Counted from the first letter of the stretch, positions 1 through 12,919 are shown. The stretch: DNA of 64,000 nucleotides from Lumbricus rubellus (GCA_945859605.1 OX243816.1:29941068-30005067), one strand, 5' to 3'. Translations and numbers: made by a program. The notes: generated by a model not told the origin, from the sequence alone.

Positions 1-525
1 TGCGCCTTTTTATTTTAAGCCTTGCACATGATATGTTGCATGCATTCGCTTGTGTAGTCTAAGCTGAGTTTCAACATAGTCATAGGTTTTGAGCATGTGG
101 GTGATAGTTCTGTTCATTTGCATTTATGTTTGTATGTTTACTTTGTGGCCTATGTTATGGAGGTCTCAATACAATATCAGAGAGTCCACGACTATTGATG
201 TATATGCACAGCATCCTTATAACCCATGGCCACACTGTTTTAAATATTGAAACCAAAGTTAAAGAGTTTAGCAGATGTAACAGGTTTAAATGAATGTTGC
301 ATGCTGGGCATCAGATGCGGAGCCTTGGATGGTTGATGTATATTTGCATTCACCTGAGACATCGCAAGACCTAATCGTCTGCAAATTAAGCAAATTAAGC
401 AATCATTTTTCTGTAAAACTTATAGCATGATGATGATTACATACATGCTGAACAGAATGTTGTTGCACATGTAAGCGCCTTCGTGAGGTTATTGGAAAAG
501 GCGCTATATAAATGTTCATATACAT

Positions 526-846
526 CAGGGGTGTCAAAGAGCTGGCCCGCCGACGATTTTTTTCTGGCCCGCGGAGTCTTCCCTAAAGATTAAAAAATTA
601 TTTAAAATGTTGTCAAAATTTAATAAGAAGCGAAAAGTGTACATTGAATCAAGATATTTTTGTGATATTTGGACTTTTCCGGGAATTGGCTGACCAAGCC
701 CGGAGCTCCCTCTCAGACCACTACCCAATTTTGCTCAGGAACTTCGACACCCTGACCCGCCACTTGTTAGAAGTTGTTCACACTGGCCCGCCAATAGTTA
801 GAAGATGTTCACACTGGCCCACCACTAAAAAGGTTTGACACCCCTG
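526..846. mobile_element. hAT-type MITE, 321 bp
   Basis: 13-bp perfect terminal inverted repeats (CAGGGGTGTCAAA / TTTGACACCCCTG). Flanked by an 8-bp duplication with one mismatch (ATATACAT at 518-525, ATATGCAT at 847-854). The CAGGG ends and 8-bp duplication are hAT hallmarks. No transposase; internal GGCCCGCC-rich arms. Confidence 0.9.
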
Positions 847-914
847 ATATGCATACATACATACATACATACATACATACATACATACATACATACATAC
901 ATACATACATACAT
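847..914 (+). repeat. (CATA)n microsatellite
   Basis: About 16 tandem CATA units directly after the hAT MITE, ending 35 nt before the exon 1 acceptor. Confidence 0.95.
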
Positions 915-948
915 GTTGAGAAAAACTGTGTTAAATTGTTCGTTTTAG

Positions 949-1152
949 GTCTTCCTGGCACGGCATCCGATCTTCAGACGCGAATTGACGTGTTCAGTTC
1001 AAACGTTATACCGCCAAAGCCACCCAAGTCCTTTTTCCGACTCGTCTGGGAAGCACTGCAGGATATTACCCTCATCATCCTCATCGTCGCCGCTCTCATC
1101 TCTCTTGGCCTGTCCTTCTACCGACCTCCGGCGGAGAAGGATAACTCAGGGC
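949..1152 (+). CDS. PMCA exon 1 (first in window): pre-M1 segment and M1
   Basis: Residues 1-67, opening with a split Gly codon (2 nt) and ending with 1 nt over. The acceptor is a T-rich tract ending in TTTTAG and the donor is GTAAGT. It encodes the conserved [20 protein letters not shown] segment and the first membrane helix ([19 protein letters not shown]). By homology it is coding exon 2 of the family, so the start codon is upstream of the window. An ATG-initiated reading beginning at 849 inside the CATA microsatellite is an artefact of reading intron sequence into the exon. Confidence 0.95.
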
Positions 1153-1789
1153 GTAAGTGCATCCTCCGTACCACATATCTTCGATAGGATACATACACTG
1201 TGAGGAGGTTCTCAGTTTGGCATGTGTGTATATATATATCTGCATGTATGTGTGATTATGCCATGTGGGTGTGTTGGTGCGTGTGTGTGTGTGTGTGATA
1301 CTTGTTTATGCCCATACCGAGGAATTCTGCCCTGAAGCCTTCTAGAAGAATTCATTTGGCATGATGGTGATGATGATATGCACTGTGTTACATTGCATGA
1401 AAGAATATCGAGATTGTAATATTGTCATTCATTTAGCGATAAAGCAACATTGTTGTCTGCTTTGTTGGTGAAAAAGCGTTTCGGACATGCTCCCTCGCCC
1501 TTTTACTCACCCGTTGTCATTTACTTTCGTTGTCATTTACTTTCGTTGTCATTTACTTTCGTTGGGTCTGACCCCGAAATCTGTTTGCATTGATTTCGGT
1601 TTCTATTCTGGTCGTCGAAGTCGGCGCTGGTGCACTGTCGTCAGTCGGGCTGTATGGCCACCCGGCCGGGCTGCCCTCTTGTGACGAGTGTGGAAAGAAG
1701 AGTGGACTGATTGTTGCGCATTCATTGGACCGCATTCGAACGAGTGCTTGCAATATTGGTTGCTTTGCTGTTATCCTATATCGTCGTGC

Positions 1790-1965
1790 CGGCGTTTGTG
1801 TGTGTGTGTGCACTGTGCACATGTGCTTGTGTGTGTGCACATGTGCTTGTGTGTGCACACATGTGTTTGCGTGTGTGCACTGTGCACATGTGTTTGCGTG
1901 TGTGCACAACTGCACATGTGTTTGCGTGTGTGCAGTTTGCACATGTGTTTGCATGTGTCGTTCTA
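1790..1965 (+). repeat. GTGTGTGCACATGT minisatellite
   Basis: Degenerate repeats of GTGTGTGCAC / TGCACATGTG. All overlapping Cys/His-rich open frames on both strands come from it. Confidence 0.85.
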
Positions 1966-2124
1966 GATATGCTCCTCCGGTAAGGCATATTTGTTTTTGT
2001 CCTCGCGTTTCTCCCTCGAATTGATTTTCCTGTCACTTGTAAATCAGTCTTCTGTAGGGCTGGGCTGTCTATAGAAAATTTTGGCCACACTTTAAACCAT
2101 GTTTAGACGTTCTGAAGTGTTTTG

Positions 2125-2567
2125 TTAGGCCTAAAAAAAAATGCTGTGTTTCCGGTAACAGAGCTAAAAAAAATTGGGTAGGTAGGTCGGAAAATATTTT
2201 TATTTTGTAAAATATTTTTATGCAGTGACTATCCGAAAAAGTATACCCCACTAGTCTTTTTTGCACGCTGAAACAAAGTACGTGTTCTAAGCAAGTATAA
2301 ACTGCCTATTTCCCGACTGTCTGCACCTAAAACAGCTCTAGAAACAGTCCTATTAATTTCATTTTGTTGACGTCTCTTATGTTATGTCAATACAAATGTT
2401 AAAAAAAAATTTTTTGAAAAAAAATTTAAATGTTTTTTTCAAAAAAAAAAATTTTTTGAAAAAAAAAAATTTTTTAATAAAATTTTTTTACAAAAATATT
2501 TGGGTCGCGGCCGTAAAAATGGGTCGGTCGCGTTACCGGAAACACAACACTTTTTTTTTACGCCTTA
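2125..2567. mobile_element. TIR element, GGCCTAAAAA / TTTCCGGTAAC family, copy 1
   Basis: Ends are inverted: TTAGGCCTAAAA plus GTGTTTCCGGTAAC on the left, GTTACCGGAAACAC plus T-run and CGCCTTA on the right. A/T homopolymers fill the middle and there is no ORF. Same family as 8431-8809. The target duplication is not clear. Confidence 0.75.
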
Positions 2568-3209
2568 TCGTTAATTTATACAAAATTGAATAAATGATCA
2601 GGCATCAATTGCTTTCAGCGGTTGAAATTCCTCGGTTCAACGTGCGCCGAGTTGTGGAAGAGACGTGGTAATTAAATATTTTAAAGGCATATTCGGCTCT
2701 TTAATTAGCTACACGAAATTTTTGTGACGAGAATTCTATGTTTGTAAAGTCTATGAAATTTTTTGTGGTTTGAAGACTGACCATTTTGGCCAAAGGAGAA
2801 GAAGTTTTTGATAGGGTAGACTACCTGAAGAGTTTTATTAGTACCCTTGCAATCTGTGCTGTCCAACATGGTTTATGCTATTGGGTCAGCAACATCAACA
2901 CTAGACGTATTCTTGAGGTGGCCTCGTCATATACTCCCTTTATGTTGCACGGCTATAGGGTGATTAATGGAAAAGTGCTAAACAGATCACATGTATAGAC
3001 TTAATGAATGCAGCAACCGACGACATCGCATTTGCATTAAATATTGTCTGCCGCTGGAAATTCCCGCCTGCAAGATGAGCGTCGCTATCCACCATCGTCG
3101 TCGTCGTCGCAAAACCTGTGCATTAACTGTCCGCGCTGTAATGAGATTTCTTTGTATCGCTTTTGATGCATCATTCCGCTGATCGAAGGATATCACTGCT
3201 CATGACTCT

Positions 3210-3560
3210 GTCCGTGTGGGTGTGCTCGTGTGTGTGTCCACGCATGTGTGTCTGCGTGTGTCCGCACGTGTGTTTGTGCGTGTGTGTGTGCACGCGTGTG
3301 TGTTTAGCTGCTCGCTTCATAGTGTGTGTGTAATGTGTGCATTGGTCTTTGGCTGGAAATCGGAAGGCTGGCCTGAAGGCAAAGAAGAAGAAGATAATTG
3401 CCATGTTCACGCGCATTACAATGCCGCCGATGATAAATGGTTCCATTGCTTTCCAGTACAACACTCTTCTCCCATAGACGTGTGTGTGTGTGTGCGTGTG
3501 TGTGCGTGTGTGTGTGTGAGTGTATGCGTGCGTGTGTGTGTGTGCGTGTGTGCGCTCGCT
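3210..3560 (+). repeat. GT/GC-rich microsatellite cluster
   Basis: Two GTGTGTGCGTG tracts (about 3215-3305 and 3480-3560) separated by about 170 bases of unique intron. Confidence 0.85.
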
Positions 3561-4167
3561 CCTCCTCGAGGGCAGATATAGCTCAGCGACGGCAGATTTG
3601 GCCTTCCTCCTTCCATCCGTTAGTCAGTATTTGTGTTGGGGATTTTTTTAGATTAAAGCGATGGATTCAGATGATTCATGTAGTAGCATAAACCTCATCA
3701 GCGCATTCTAATCTAGTCTATTCGTACACGTCTGACTTAATTGAATCAGTTTAATGGAATGTTCGGTCAATTATGGAGATGGAAGGAGCTTGCTCATGCG
3801 CTCATCTGCTCATCCGTCTATGAATGGTAGTGGTTCCCTGTCCCAGATATATAATGTTTCTTGTAAAAATAATGAGGTCTTAATTATCTTGTCAGAATTT
3901 TTGTGAAATATGACCAGAGGACCCAAGCCCGTTCTGAGAATATTCCTGGCTGCTTGTCACTCTATTCTGTCAGTGGATAAAATTAAGATGTGCACAGTTG
4001 TCATTGTATAAAATTAAAACTTTAACGTAGTACTTTGCTCAGTTCTGACGTATTTTGGGTCTACAGGCAAATTTCAGTTTGCAAAGGAAAAACCACTAAC
4101 TTATATAATAACTATTTATATTTTCCATTTTGTGGTTACATTTCTATGTGGTAAAATTTATAGTTCA

Positions 4168-4245
4168 AACTACTACTACTATTATTACTACCACTACTAC
4201 TACCGGTACTACTACTACTACCACCACCGCCACCACCACCACTAC
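4168..4245 (+). repeat. (ACT/ACC)n trinucleotide repeat
   Basis: Imperfect ACTACTACT to ACCACC run within intron 1. The Thr-rich open frame here is an artefact. Confidence 0.85.
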
Positions 4246-5699
4246 TTTATTGATGACTCGTTGGCACAAACACATTAAGTTACAAAAGCTGCAATTTAGA
4301 GATAGATTAAGAAAAAACAATCGTGTCAATTAAAGTGGCTTAGGAGTAAATTTACGATTAAGGTCTGTATAATATTAAAGGACTATAGGAGTATAAAATG
4401 TTTGTTCAGTTAAGTACATCACAAAGCACGCGTGGGATGAAATTTTTATTGTTCTTAGCCGCAAGGTAAAATCATGGGACCAAGGAGGTCGCAGGTTATG
4501 ATGTGGAATGACTTTAATTGGGAAAAGAGAGCACTGTTGATTGTGGAACTCATTGCCTAGCACAGCTTTCAGTGGGTTGGTATCAGCATCACGCACCAGC
4601 TAATTTCCTCCACCCACCCATGAGTTAGGTGGAAGAGATCCAGCTCAAAATACTCCCAGTTGATCTATCAGATTTCAGCTAAGCTGCTCCAACAGATAAC
4701 CTTTTTGACTTGTTGTCTCAGCTGATACATTGTCATTACGTTAGATTTGATGACATTTCAATTGATATACAATCCGATAAAATGGAAACAGAGCTCTAAT
4801 AATAAGTCATCTGTTTTAATAATATTGGGATATATAAAATTATATATTACCGGTATATATAATGATCTAGGCATTCACATCAGCTCAGGATGGTCTCTTC
4901 AAGTGAGATTGTAGTCAGGATCATTAATTATTATCTGTGAGAGGAGCGACTTAGTTCACATCCATAGGTCAGAGGGAGTTTGGTTGTTTCATGCAAATGA
5001 GCTGATAATATTTTCATTTAACCTCATCGTTAGCAGAGTAAAAACATGTCTGCTCGCCACAGTTGCAGTATCAGCTCTACAGCAGGAAAACCGGCATGTC
5101 GGGTTCAAAGGGTTAAGCTTAGTATAAATAAATAAATCGTCTCTTAACATTTTCGAAAATGATTTTAAAAATCTATTTCTGTTTTCTAAACATTAAAAAC
5201 CGATTATAGTTCTTGAAACCGATAGTCGGATGTCCGATTATCATTTACCATTCCTGTTGGAAACTGCATTAGTTACAGCTGTTGCAAACAGGTGAGTGCA
5301 ACCTCCCAAGCTGCTGAATTAATGCATCCAGATGTGATGAAGGGAGCAGCGAGGGACTTGTAGTAACGTGCTGAAGACTCATTTCCTCACATCAACTGAT
5401 AGCATCCTCATGGCTTAGTCCGTGCTCTTTCAACTGGTTTCGAAATCGTTAATTCACTCTTTCATGTGTAGCATTTATATAGAGCCTTTTGAAGGTATCA
5501 GCTCAGCTCAACAACTGCTTGAGAAGAGGATCGTTTTCAAGTGTCAGTGGCGGGCACTCCAACTGTCTCAGCCAGAAGAAGAAGACTCCGATGATCCAGA
5601 GGATGATGGGCTTGCCAAGTATGTCGTCTAACTCTTAGAAAAGACACAATGTCACATTGTGCAAATGCCTTCAAGAGACTTAAATACAGGCTAACCCAT

Positions 5700-6015
5700 G
5701 GTTGAGGAGGAGGAGGAGGAGGAGGAGGAAGAGGAGGAGGAGCAGTGCAATCAATAGAGCTCCTCCAGTGATCGTGGGACAGGAAGACAAAGCAGAGTAG
5801 GCTGCTGCTGCTGCTGCTGCTGCAAGTAAGCTGCTGGCACGTTCCCAGCTGCACATCAGACTTTTGCCAGATACGCATGTTCAGAATTCTTCAATTCAAT
5901 ACACCACTGAGCTTGGGGATCGATGAAATATAGATCAGGCATGTCATGTCATGCAAGATGTGCTGATCAACGACTTTGCCTTTCGAGATTCCGTTGAGCT
6001 GCTGCTGCTGCTGCG
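5700..6015 (+). repeat. (GGA)n and (CTG)n trinucleotide repeats
   Basis: GGA run at 5704-5743, CTG run at 5803-5823, and a second CTG run at 5999-6013. Confidence 0.85.
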
Positions 6016-6019
6016 TGGT

Positions 6020-7730
6020 GGTTGGCGTCTGCCCTGTCATCCTTGCCATCTGTACACCTTCATATGTGTAGCTCTGCTGCTCTGCAATGTTCATTTGCCT
6101 TCTTAAGGAAAACATGAGCAAAATTGACAGGCTTGTTGTTGCTGTTTAACGACACTGCCATTTCGAAGATGATTTGTGTTGCCCTCTTCCTTTGTCCAGG
6201 CTTGGAACTGGCACCGGCTGAGTGCAACCAGCGGCGGAGTTTGGCAGCTTCACTGCAAGTAAATTGATTACCCGTTAATCTTTTTTTTTTTTTTAATTTG
6301 TAAAATTGTTTAATTTTGGATTTATTCAAATCATTTTCGATTCATTAAAAAAAACTTATTTCATGGTGTAAAGCGGCCATTTCTGGAGTAAGCAATTCGA
6401 CGATGATGTTGTGAAAGTTTTTGAGTGGAAAATTCAGCAATCATTTAGAATTTGAGGTGATCAGTACCAGCCTTAAATCAATACAGAAATTGCATTTATC
6501 GATGCAGTGCACGTAGTCTTTCTGGTCTTTGGTCTTGACGCAGGTATAAGCTTCAAGCATTTTGTGGCTTTCATGGCTGTATGTGTTGCCGGATTTGAAA
6601 AGTAGGCCGTGGTAGGATGCTGAGCGCTACTAGGGCAAGTGTCTGACTGGATGCTTTGCCTGAATAGCAATCATAATTTTATGCTGTCCAGGGAGGGGCA
6701 GAGAGGGAAGGGGGGGGGGATGGGCTTGGTGTGCCATGACACTATTCTAGAGCAACTGCAGGTGAGTGGATGATGATCTAAGAGCAATGAGAGCATCCTG
6801 CCGTATTAAACTCTGGCACACTTGTGTCCATACGGGTCTTTGACGAGTATACAAAGCCACTGCAAAGGACCATGGTTCAAGATATTTGCGTGTCTACTCT
6901 TGAGAAGAGCTGTACTGGTTTTCAAGCAGTAGACAAGAGCAAGCGTGTGATTTACGGCCAGTGAGCTGTGTCTCTACAAGAGCGCTGTGGTACTGAGTTA
7001 GACTACACGAGTACGAAGTGGATACAGCAAACTGGAGGTGATCCAACGCCAAATTGCCATCGCCAAATCCTGTAGATCTGTCTGGATAAGAAGAGCGTTT
7101 CACACTTCACGATTGAGCTAACGCTTTACCGATTAATGGGCGATAGTCATGATTGGGTCGATAGTAACTATTAGAACATTCGTTATCGGCAGAAACGATA
7201 TCGAAGCTGGCATGGAAATTTGTTATGCTATTCAGCGTTGCATATTTCAAGTTTTTACGTTATTCACAGTTTTGAGATTGCATAAAATGGTTTAAATAAT
7301 GTGAATTAACTATGGTTTATTTGTTGTTATCTGGTAACCACCCACCGTTTTTATCATGACGACTGCAGTGCAAGCAGCAGAACGTGTGCTTTGTAATATT
7401 TTTGCAATAGTAGGCTTGTGTTCGGAATCAAACATTTTGAATAAACTAACGCTATCAATATTAGTCCTTAGAGGTCTTTTTCTAGGTTGAAAGATGTTAG
7501 GATATGAGGGCCGCTGCACAACGCAGGTCTACAAAAATTCCACAATCGATATAATAACCAGAAAATTCTTTTGTATTTGAATATTTATGTAACGCTTGGC
7601 AATATATCATCTGCTTGAGATATTTTGTTGCATTTCTGTTGCCAATAATGACTTGTATCCATGGTGATGATGCTAATCAAACTGGAAGAGATTTGGAATT
7701 GAAGAGACGATTAGCAGCTGGTCACCCTGG
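6020..7730. other. Intron 1 sequence with nothing recognised
   Basis: AT-rich, a T run at 6280, a G run near 6710. No coding, RNA or clear repeat signal. Confidence 0.5.
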
Positions 7731-7776
7731 AAATGAATCATACCTCACAGATGTTGCATAGCGTGTGCGTATGTGC

Positions 7777-7777
<1 letters not shown>

Positions 7778-7824
<47 letters not shown>

Positions 7825-7895
7825 ACTCGCGTGTGTGTGTGTGTGGCTGCGTGCATGCGTGTGTGGGATGTGTGTTTGTGTGATGTGTGTGTGGC
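7778..7895 (+). repeat. (GT)n microsatellite
   Basis: Near-pure GT run followed by interrupted GTGTGT/GCGTGCATGC sequence. Confidence 0.95.
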
Positions 7896-8380
7896 TTGGT
7901 ATCAAGTTGTGTGTTGCAGTATGTAAACAGGGAACGGTGTTGCTGGTGCTGAGATCAGTGCCAGGTAGTGGACGTTTATTTTGCCGCATCTGTGTATTAA
8001 CTAGTGCTTTTTTATAGAGCTCTGGCCCTGTAGACTCAGGTTCAATTGGGACAGGGTGAAAGAGTACATCGTAACTAGATGCTGAATTGCTGATGTTGCC
8101 TTCATCTCTGCTTTCCACGTAGATATTAGGTTAATACCGTCCTAAAAGCCTTCAGAATAACAAGTTCTGCACGGATTGTCTTACTCGATTCTTTTTCTAC
8201 CGCACATCTGCGTTATTGCTCTAAACGAGACGAGACTAACTTTTGTATGTGTGTATAAGCGTTTGTGTATGAACTCGAGTGCGTTTGTGGTGTACGTGTT
8301 CATATTTTTCCTGTATTTAACTGTTGTGTTCTGCGTCTGGCGTTAGTTTTTAGGCCAGAATATTGCTGTATACATAGGAA

Positions 8381-8983
8381 GTCATGGTGGTGTAGTCAGT
8401 CAGTATGTTCGTAGCCATGCAGCCGAAAGGTTAGGCCTAAAAAAATGTTGTGTTTCCGGTAACAGAGCTAAAAAAAATTGGGTAGGTAGGTTGGAAAATA
8501 TTTTTATTTTGGAAAATATTTTTATACAGTGACTATCCGAAAAAAGTATACGCGCTAGTCTTTTTTGCACAATGGTACACGCTGCTCTAGAAAACAGTCC
8601 TATTAATTTCATTTTGTTGACGTCTTTTCTGTTATGTCAATACAAATGTTAAAAAAAAATTGTTTGTTAAATTAAATTTTTTTCCGGAAAAAATGTTGTT
8701 TTCGGGAAAAAAATGTTTCGTAAATTTTTTTTACAAAATTATTTGAGTCGCGGCAATAAAAGAGGGTCGGTCGGGTTACCGGAAACACAACAATCTTTTT
8801 TAGGCCTTACAGGTTCAAATCCACTTCAAGCCACCTCGTAGGGACCTTGGGCAGGTCTTTCACTTGCAGTTGCTAATGCGTTTTGGCGCGAAACTCCGAT
8901 TCAGTGTCCGTGTTGTAGTCGGGAGTGCTACTGAGTAGAAATCTTGAAGGGGCGCTATTATACAAGTGCACATACATACATAT
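8381..8983 (+). mobile_element. tRNA-derived SINE split by a DNA transposon
   Basis: SINE head at 8381-8430 (GGTGGTGTAG box A-like) and the rest at 8810-8983 (box B AGGTTCAAATCC through TTGAAGGGGCGCTA and a CATACATA tail). The interruption falls between the head and box B and is exactly the element at 8431-8809. Confidence 0.88.
8431..8809. mobile_element. TIR element, GGCCTAAAAA / TTTCCGGTAAC family, copy 2, nested in SINE
   Basis: Left end TTAGGCCTAAAAAAATG plus TTGTGTTTCCGGTAAC; right end GTTACCGGAAACACAACA plus TTTTTTAGGCCTTA. Terminal inverted similarity of about 35 bp. Inside it shares GGGTAGGTAGG and other blocks with copy 1. Confidence 0.85.
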
Positions 8984-9589
8984 GGGATCCATAGTAGTTC
9001 TACAGGCTTACATAAAAGCTGAAATGGTGAGTTGTGATCACATGTACATGTCTTGAAGCTGCGCATTTGAAGATTTTTATTAGACCAAGAATAGCATTAG
9101 AATTAGATAATTTTTTCTGGTCTTGAGACATGAATCTGCTAGATACTCACCACAGGCATGGATTGGTCATACATAGTCTGACTCAGCATTTCCTAACGTG
9201 AAGGAGGATATAAAGGCAGTTAGGCATCTGAATGAATCACTATGGACTTACTTAAAGGAGTAGGATAGATAACTTGGTTAGTTCAAGCTGTCCAGACCAT
9301 CGTTACCCTATTTTGCCTCCCCTCTCTGTGAATGGCCACTGCTGTGAGAGGTGCTATATAAGTTACTAATTTTGCATTCGTTACAAAGATTCAACATGAG
9401 GATGAAATACCTGAATGCCGTGCAAATCAGTAATCATGGAAAGGCAGAGTTTTAAAACTGCAAGAATTACAGAGTATCAACCCGCATATATTCCAGGTAG
9501 ACTCGCCAGAATGGTATGAAACAGAATGAAACATTGTAATGATGGGGGAGGGGACACTTGGAGAAGATCATTAGATCATCATCAGATTT

Positions 9590-10300
9590 AATGGTTTCAG
9601 AACTATAAGTTCTGAGCAGCTATTCACAATGAGACAAATCTGTGAAAACCAGGAAATCTTTATCAGACTTCAAGCCAGCATTCAACGATATATGGCAGAA
9701 CAGAACATTGTGGAGAGAAATGAGAAAGTTCTACAGCAGCAGCAATACCACAGAAGCTGATTGATTTTGTGCTGCAGATTTATCACAAATTATCTAGTGA
9801 ATGAATCTTTGATTTGCTGATGACATTGGCTTTCTCATTAGAAACAGAACAGAACTATGTGATACTGGAATGCAGAGAAACAGAAATAGATGACTATCAT
9901 TTTTGATATATCTTTTGCATTCAAGGAGAAGCTATTTTGGGTTCTAATAACTACAAATGGCAACATTGAAAAGACATACATTTACATTAAGAAAATGAGC
10001 AGGCTGTGGAAAAGCAGGGACGTAACAAAGAGAGCCAAGGCTGAACTAAACCTCTTTGCTGCTTATATATAGATGAGAATGCAGAACAGTGCTAAAGCTG
10101 GATGAGAAATGTGGAAAGAAGACCAGTTGATCAGATTCCATGCAATGAACAGCTTGCAAGATTCAAAAAGAGAAAGAAAAGAAGACTAGAACTATTCTGG
10201 ATCTGCATTTATAAACAAAGACCAATCAGCTTCTGTGCTGCTGCTGCTGTAAAAAATTATACTAAACGTGTGATGAACACCAAACTTGACAATTTATACT
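9590..10300 (+). pseudogene. Decayed non-LTR reverse transcriptase relic
   Basis: Fragments in shifting frames match a LINE RT in order: SDFKPAFND then LWREMRKFY (near 9667-9735), FADDIGFLIRN (from 9813), NIEKTYIYIKKMSRLWKSRD (near 9963-10020), and a C-terminal piece with PVDQIPCNEQLARF (near 10125). Several frameshifts and stops show it is old and dead. Not the same family as the copy at 16075. Confidence 0.75.
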
Positions 10301-10309
10301 GACTAATAT

Positions 10310-12470
10310 GGAGATAATTTATTTGCACCCGTCACCACCAAGTGGCTGCTTTTAAAGTTATTTGTATGTATGTATATATATTTATACATATTGGTTCTAA
10401 TAATAGACACTCAAGTGCCTGGTGTATGGTGGTGCCTGTGTGTGTATTCGCATCCACAGCTATAGTGTCTGCCGATACCAGTGTGTGCATTGGATCAAGG
10501 CGGCCTAAGGCTTTCATTCCATTCAAAGTTCACTGAGATCTGTGTTAATTTCATCATGATGTGAGAAGCCTGAGACTAGAATGCGAATGCTAGCGATAGA
10601 ACGTTAGTGATAGAAGATGAAGCGTCGGACACTTACTTGGCCATGGTGCAATCTTTCTCCTCTTTTCAGAGACATTAATCTTAAGCATACAAATGGGTTG
10701 CGCGTTCTTTTCTCAGTGATGTTTCTCAACTGTTGTATTACCGTCGTGCTAAGGACCAACCAATACAATGCCATTACTTTAAGAGAGCTTTAAAATAGAT
10801 GGGAAGCAGCACTTAATGGTGTGCGCCTAAATTACATCATGCACTAAATTATACATGCTTCGAGAACGATGCGTGGTCAGAATATGGAGGATTCTCCTGT
10901 GGAGCCTTGCCATAACACGGTCGTAACAGTGCTTACTTTTGGATGTATGGTATGCTTTTAATGCACCGCACAATGGTGTGTTTCAAATATGAATTTGGTC
11001 ATGTATGTATATGGAGCGTTTATGTGCATCTCAAATGGTGTATTGATCCGTAGGGGGTTGCGGGTTATGGTAAACACTCTGGCACGAAGAGCGCACGAAT
11101 GCGGGATCGATTCTCGCTACTCTCCCAGAGGTCCATTCAACCTTCCATTTGGCAGATGGCGTTGGTAAACTGAGCAGTGCTTAGGACGTGATGATGTTCA
11201 CGTTGCATGGCTGCCGACAATTAAATTTGACTAATGACTGTTGTTAATGATCGTTATCATGCTGTGTTGTGTCATTTTGAAAAATAAATGAAGAATTTTT
11301 TTAAATTTTTTGTGCTATGCATAATTGTATATTATATGAATGCGCTATGTAACTGGTCTACATCTGTTGACTGATGCGAAGCTTGCATCAGCGGAATAGA
11401 AGTTTGGCCGTGCATGACTTAATATTAGTTGTGTATTGATTGCTTTTGTTGTACTTAGTAGTAGTTTGAAAGTTCTGTAATAGATCTGCACTAGTAAGAA
11501 TCTAAATCTTGTTTACATATTATTGTGACTGATTAGTCAGTAAATGAATTGATCAGCTTAGTCAATCAATAGAGCTGCCGAGGGGAGCAGGGGGGGGGAT
11601 GCCCAGGGGCCCCGACGATTTTTAGGCCCCTTGGCTAGGTAGCTATTTAAAAAAATATGTCTTATGCCTTTTAAAATATAATTGTGCAGATCTATAATTA
11701 ACTACTGTAATCAGTTTAAACTTCACATTAAAACTAAATGAAGTCATGGTTCATACGTAAATATAAAACTGTATGTCATACCTGCACTTTTATCACTTCA
11801 ATTTGTTTCTAACAAATTTGTTTCTCATTGGGCCTTAAGATAGCTTAGGGCCTATGACTCCTAGAGATGCCTAGGGGCCCGTGACTCCTCTGCCTATAGT
11901 AGCCCGGAATTTCTCTCATCAGCCAGCCCTACAGGTTAATTATAATTAATCAGTCATTTATTGTAACTTTTTACGAATTCTGTGTATTTTTTGGGTATCT
12001 GCATGCGCTCAATATTGCACCCACATCTCACAATTTAAGCTTTTCCTAAATGATGTCAAGGTTTACCCATGATGAGAAGTTCACTCATTTAAAAAGCAGC
12101 TTTTTGTTGGTGTTGATATCGTGTGTGTGGCATGCGCAATGATTGGGTCAATCGTCTCATTGGAGAGCGATGAAGGTCACTTCAAGGTCACTTGAAACTT
12201 CTGTTTCACTCTATAGGAAAAACTTCCTATCAGCCATCTGGTGTCGATTGAGTGCATATATAATTTGGTGAAATGCAAGCCAGTTAAGTGTCCGATTGCA
12301 ATTACGGTAATTGTCCATGTAAAAGGTGGTTTGTGTCATGTAGACTTTGATGTCCCGCCCTTCAATGCCATAATGGTTGGCAATTGGGCATGTGAACACT
12401 TAACAGGGATATCCTGATGCAGATAAGATTATAAGTTCTGATGGGGGATTTCTGTTTGTTTAATTAATGT
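10310..12470. other. Intron 1 with one dispersed repeat
   Basis: Mostly unremarkable. 11580-11935 (G-run, GATGCCCAGGGGCC, GGCTAGGTAGCTAT, ATCAGTTTAAACTTC) is similar to 62960-63105, so it is a diverged dispersed repeat. Confidence 0.5.
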
Positions 12471-12561
12471 TCAGGTTAGCGTGCTCATCTGTTAACCTTG
12501 ATGTTGCCAGGTTCAATCTCTATCAGGACCTGAAGATGTTTTGAGATTTATGAACACTTTT

Positions 12562-12780
12562 TTGTTTGTATTTGCACTTGTTTTAGCGCCCCTTCAAGAT
12601 CTCTACTCAGAGGCGCACCCGACTGCAGCGCAGACACTGCATCGGAGTTTCACGCCGAAGCGCTGCACAATTGTGAGGGAAGGATTTGCCCAAGGTCCAT
12701 ATGTGGCGACTTGAGGTGGATTCGTACCTTCAACCCTCCGGCTGCAAGGCAACGAACATACCCACTGCACCACCACGTAG
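12562..12780 (-). mobile_element. tRNA-derived SINE, antisense
   Basis: Reads in reverse complement: TGGTGCAGTGGG box A-like, AAGGTACGAATCC weak box B, TTGGGCAAATCC, GAGTTTCAC complement, and TTGAAGGGGCGCTA tail. It ends 140 nt before exon 2. Confidence 0.85.
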
Positions 12781-12919
12781 TGAACTCAGCTGGAGTTTTG
12801 ACTTCACACCTCTGACTTCCTATTGGGGATTTGATTACGGGAATGCTAAGAGTAGGTGCTCTACTAATTATTCACGTTTTTCATATAAATAAAGCTGTGC
12901 TCGTTGGATCTGTTAATAG

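Noticed and set aside
849..1187. 112-codon frame starting at an ATG in the CATA repeat and covering exon 1
   Set aside because: The His-Thr-Tyr-Ile repeat is microsatellite translation. The exon proper starts after TTTTAG at 949 and the frame beyond 1152 is intron.
1553..1966. Cys/His-rich open frames on both strands
   Set aside because: They read through the GTGTGTGCAC minisatellite.
2786..2998. 70-codon frame with a KGEEVFDRVDYLKSF start, considered as an RT relic
   Set aside because: No RT motif order could be followed on either side.
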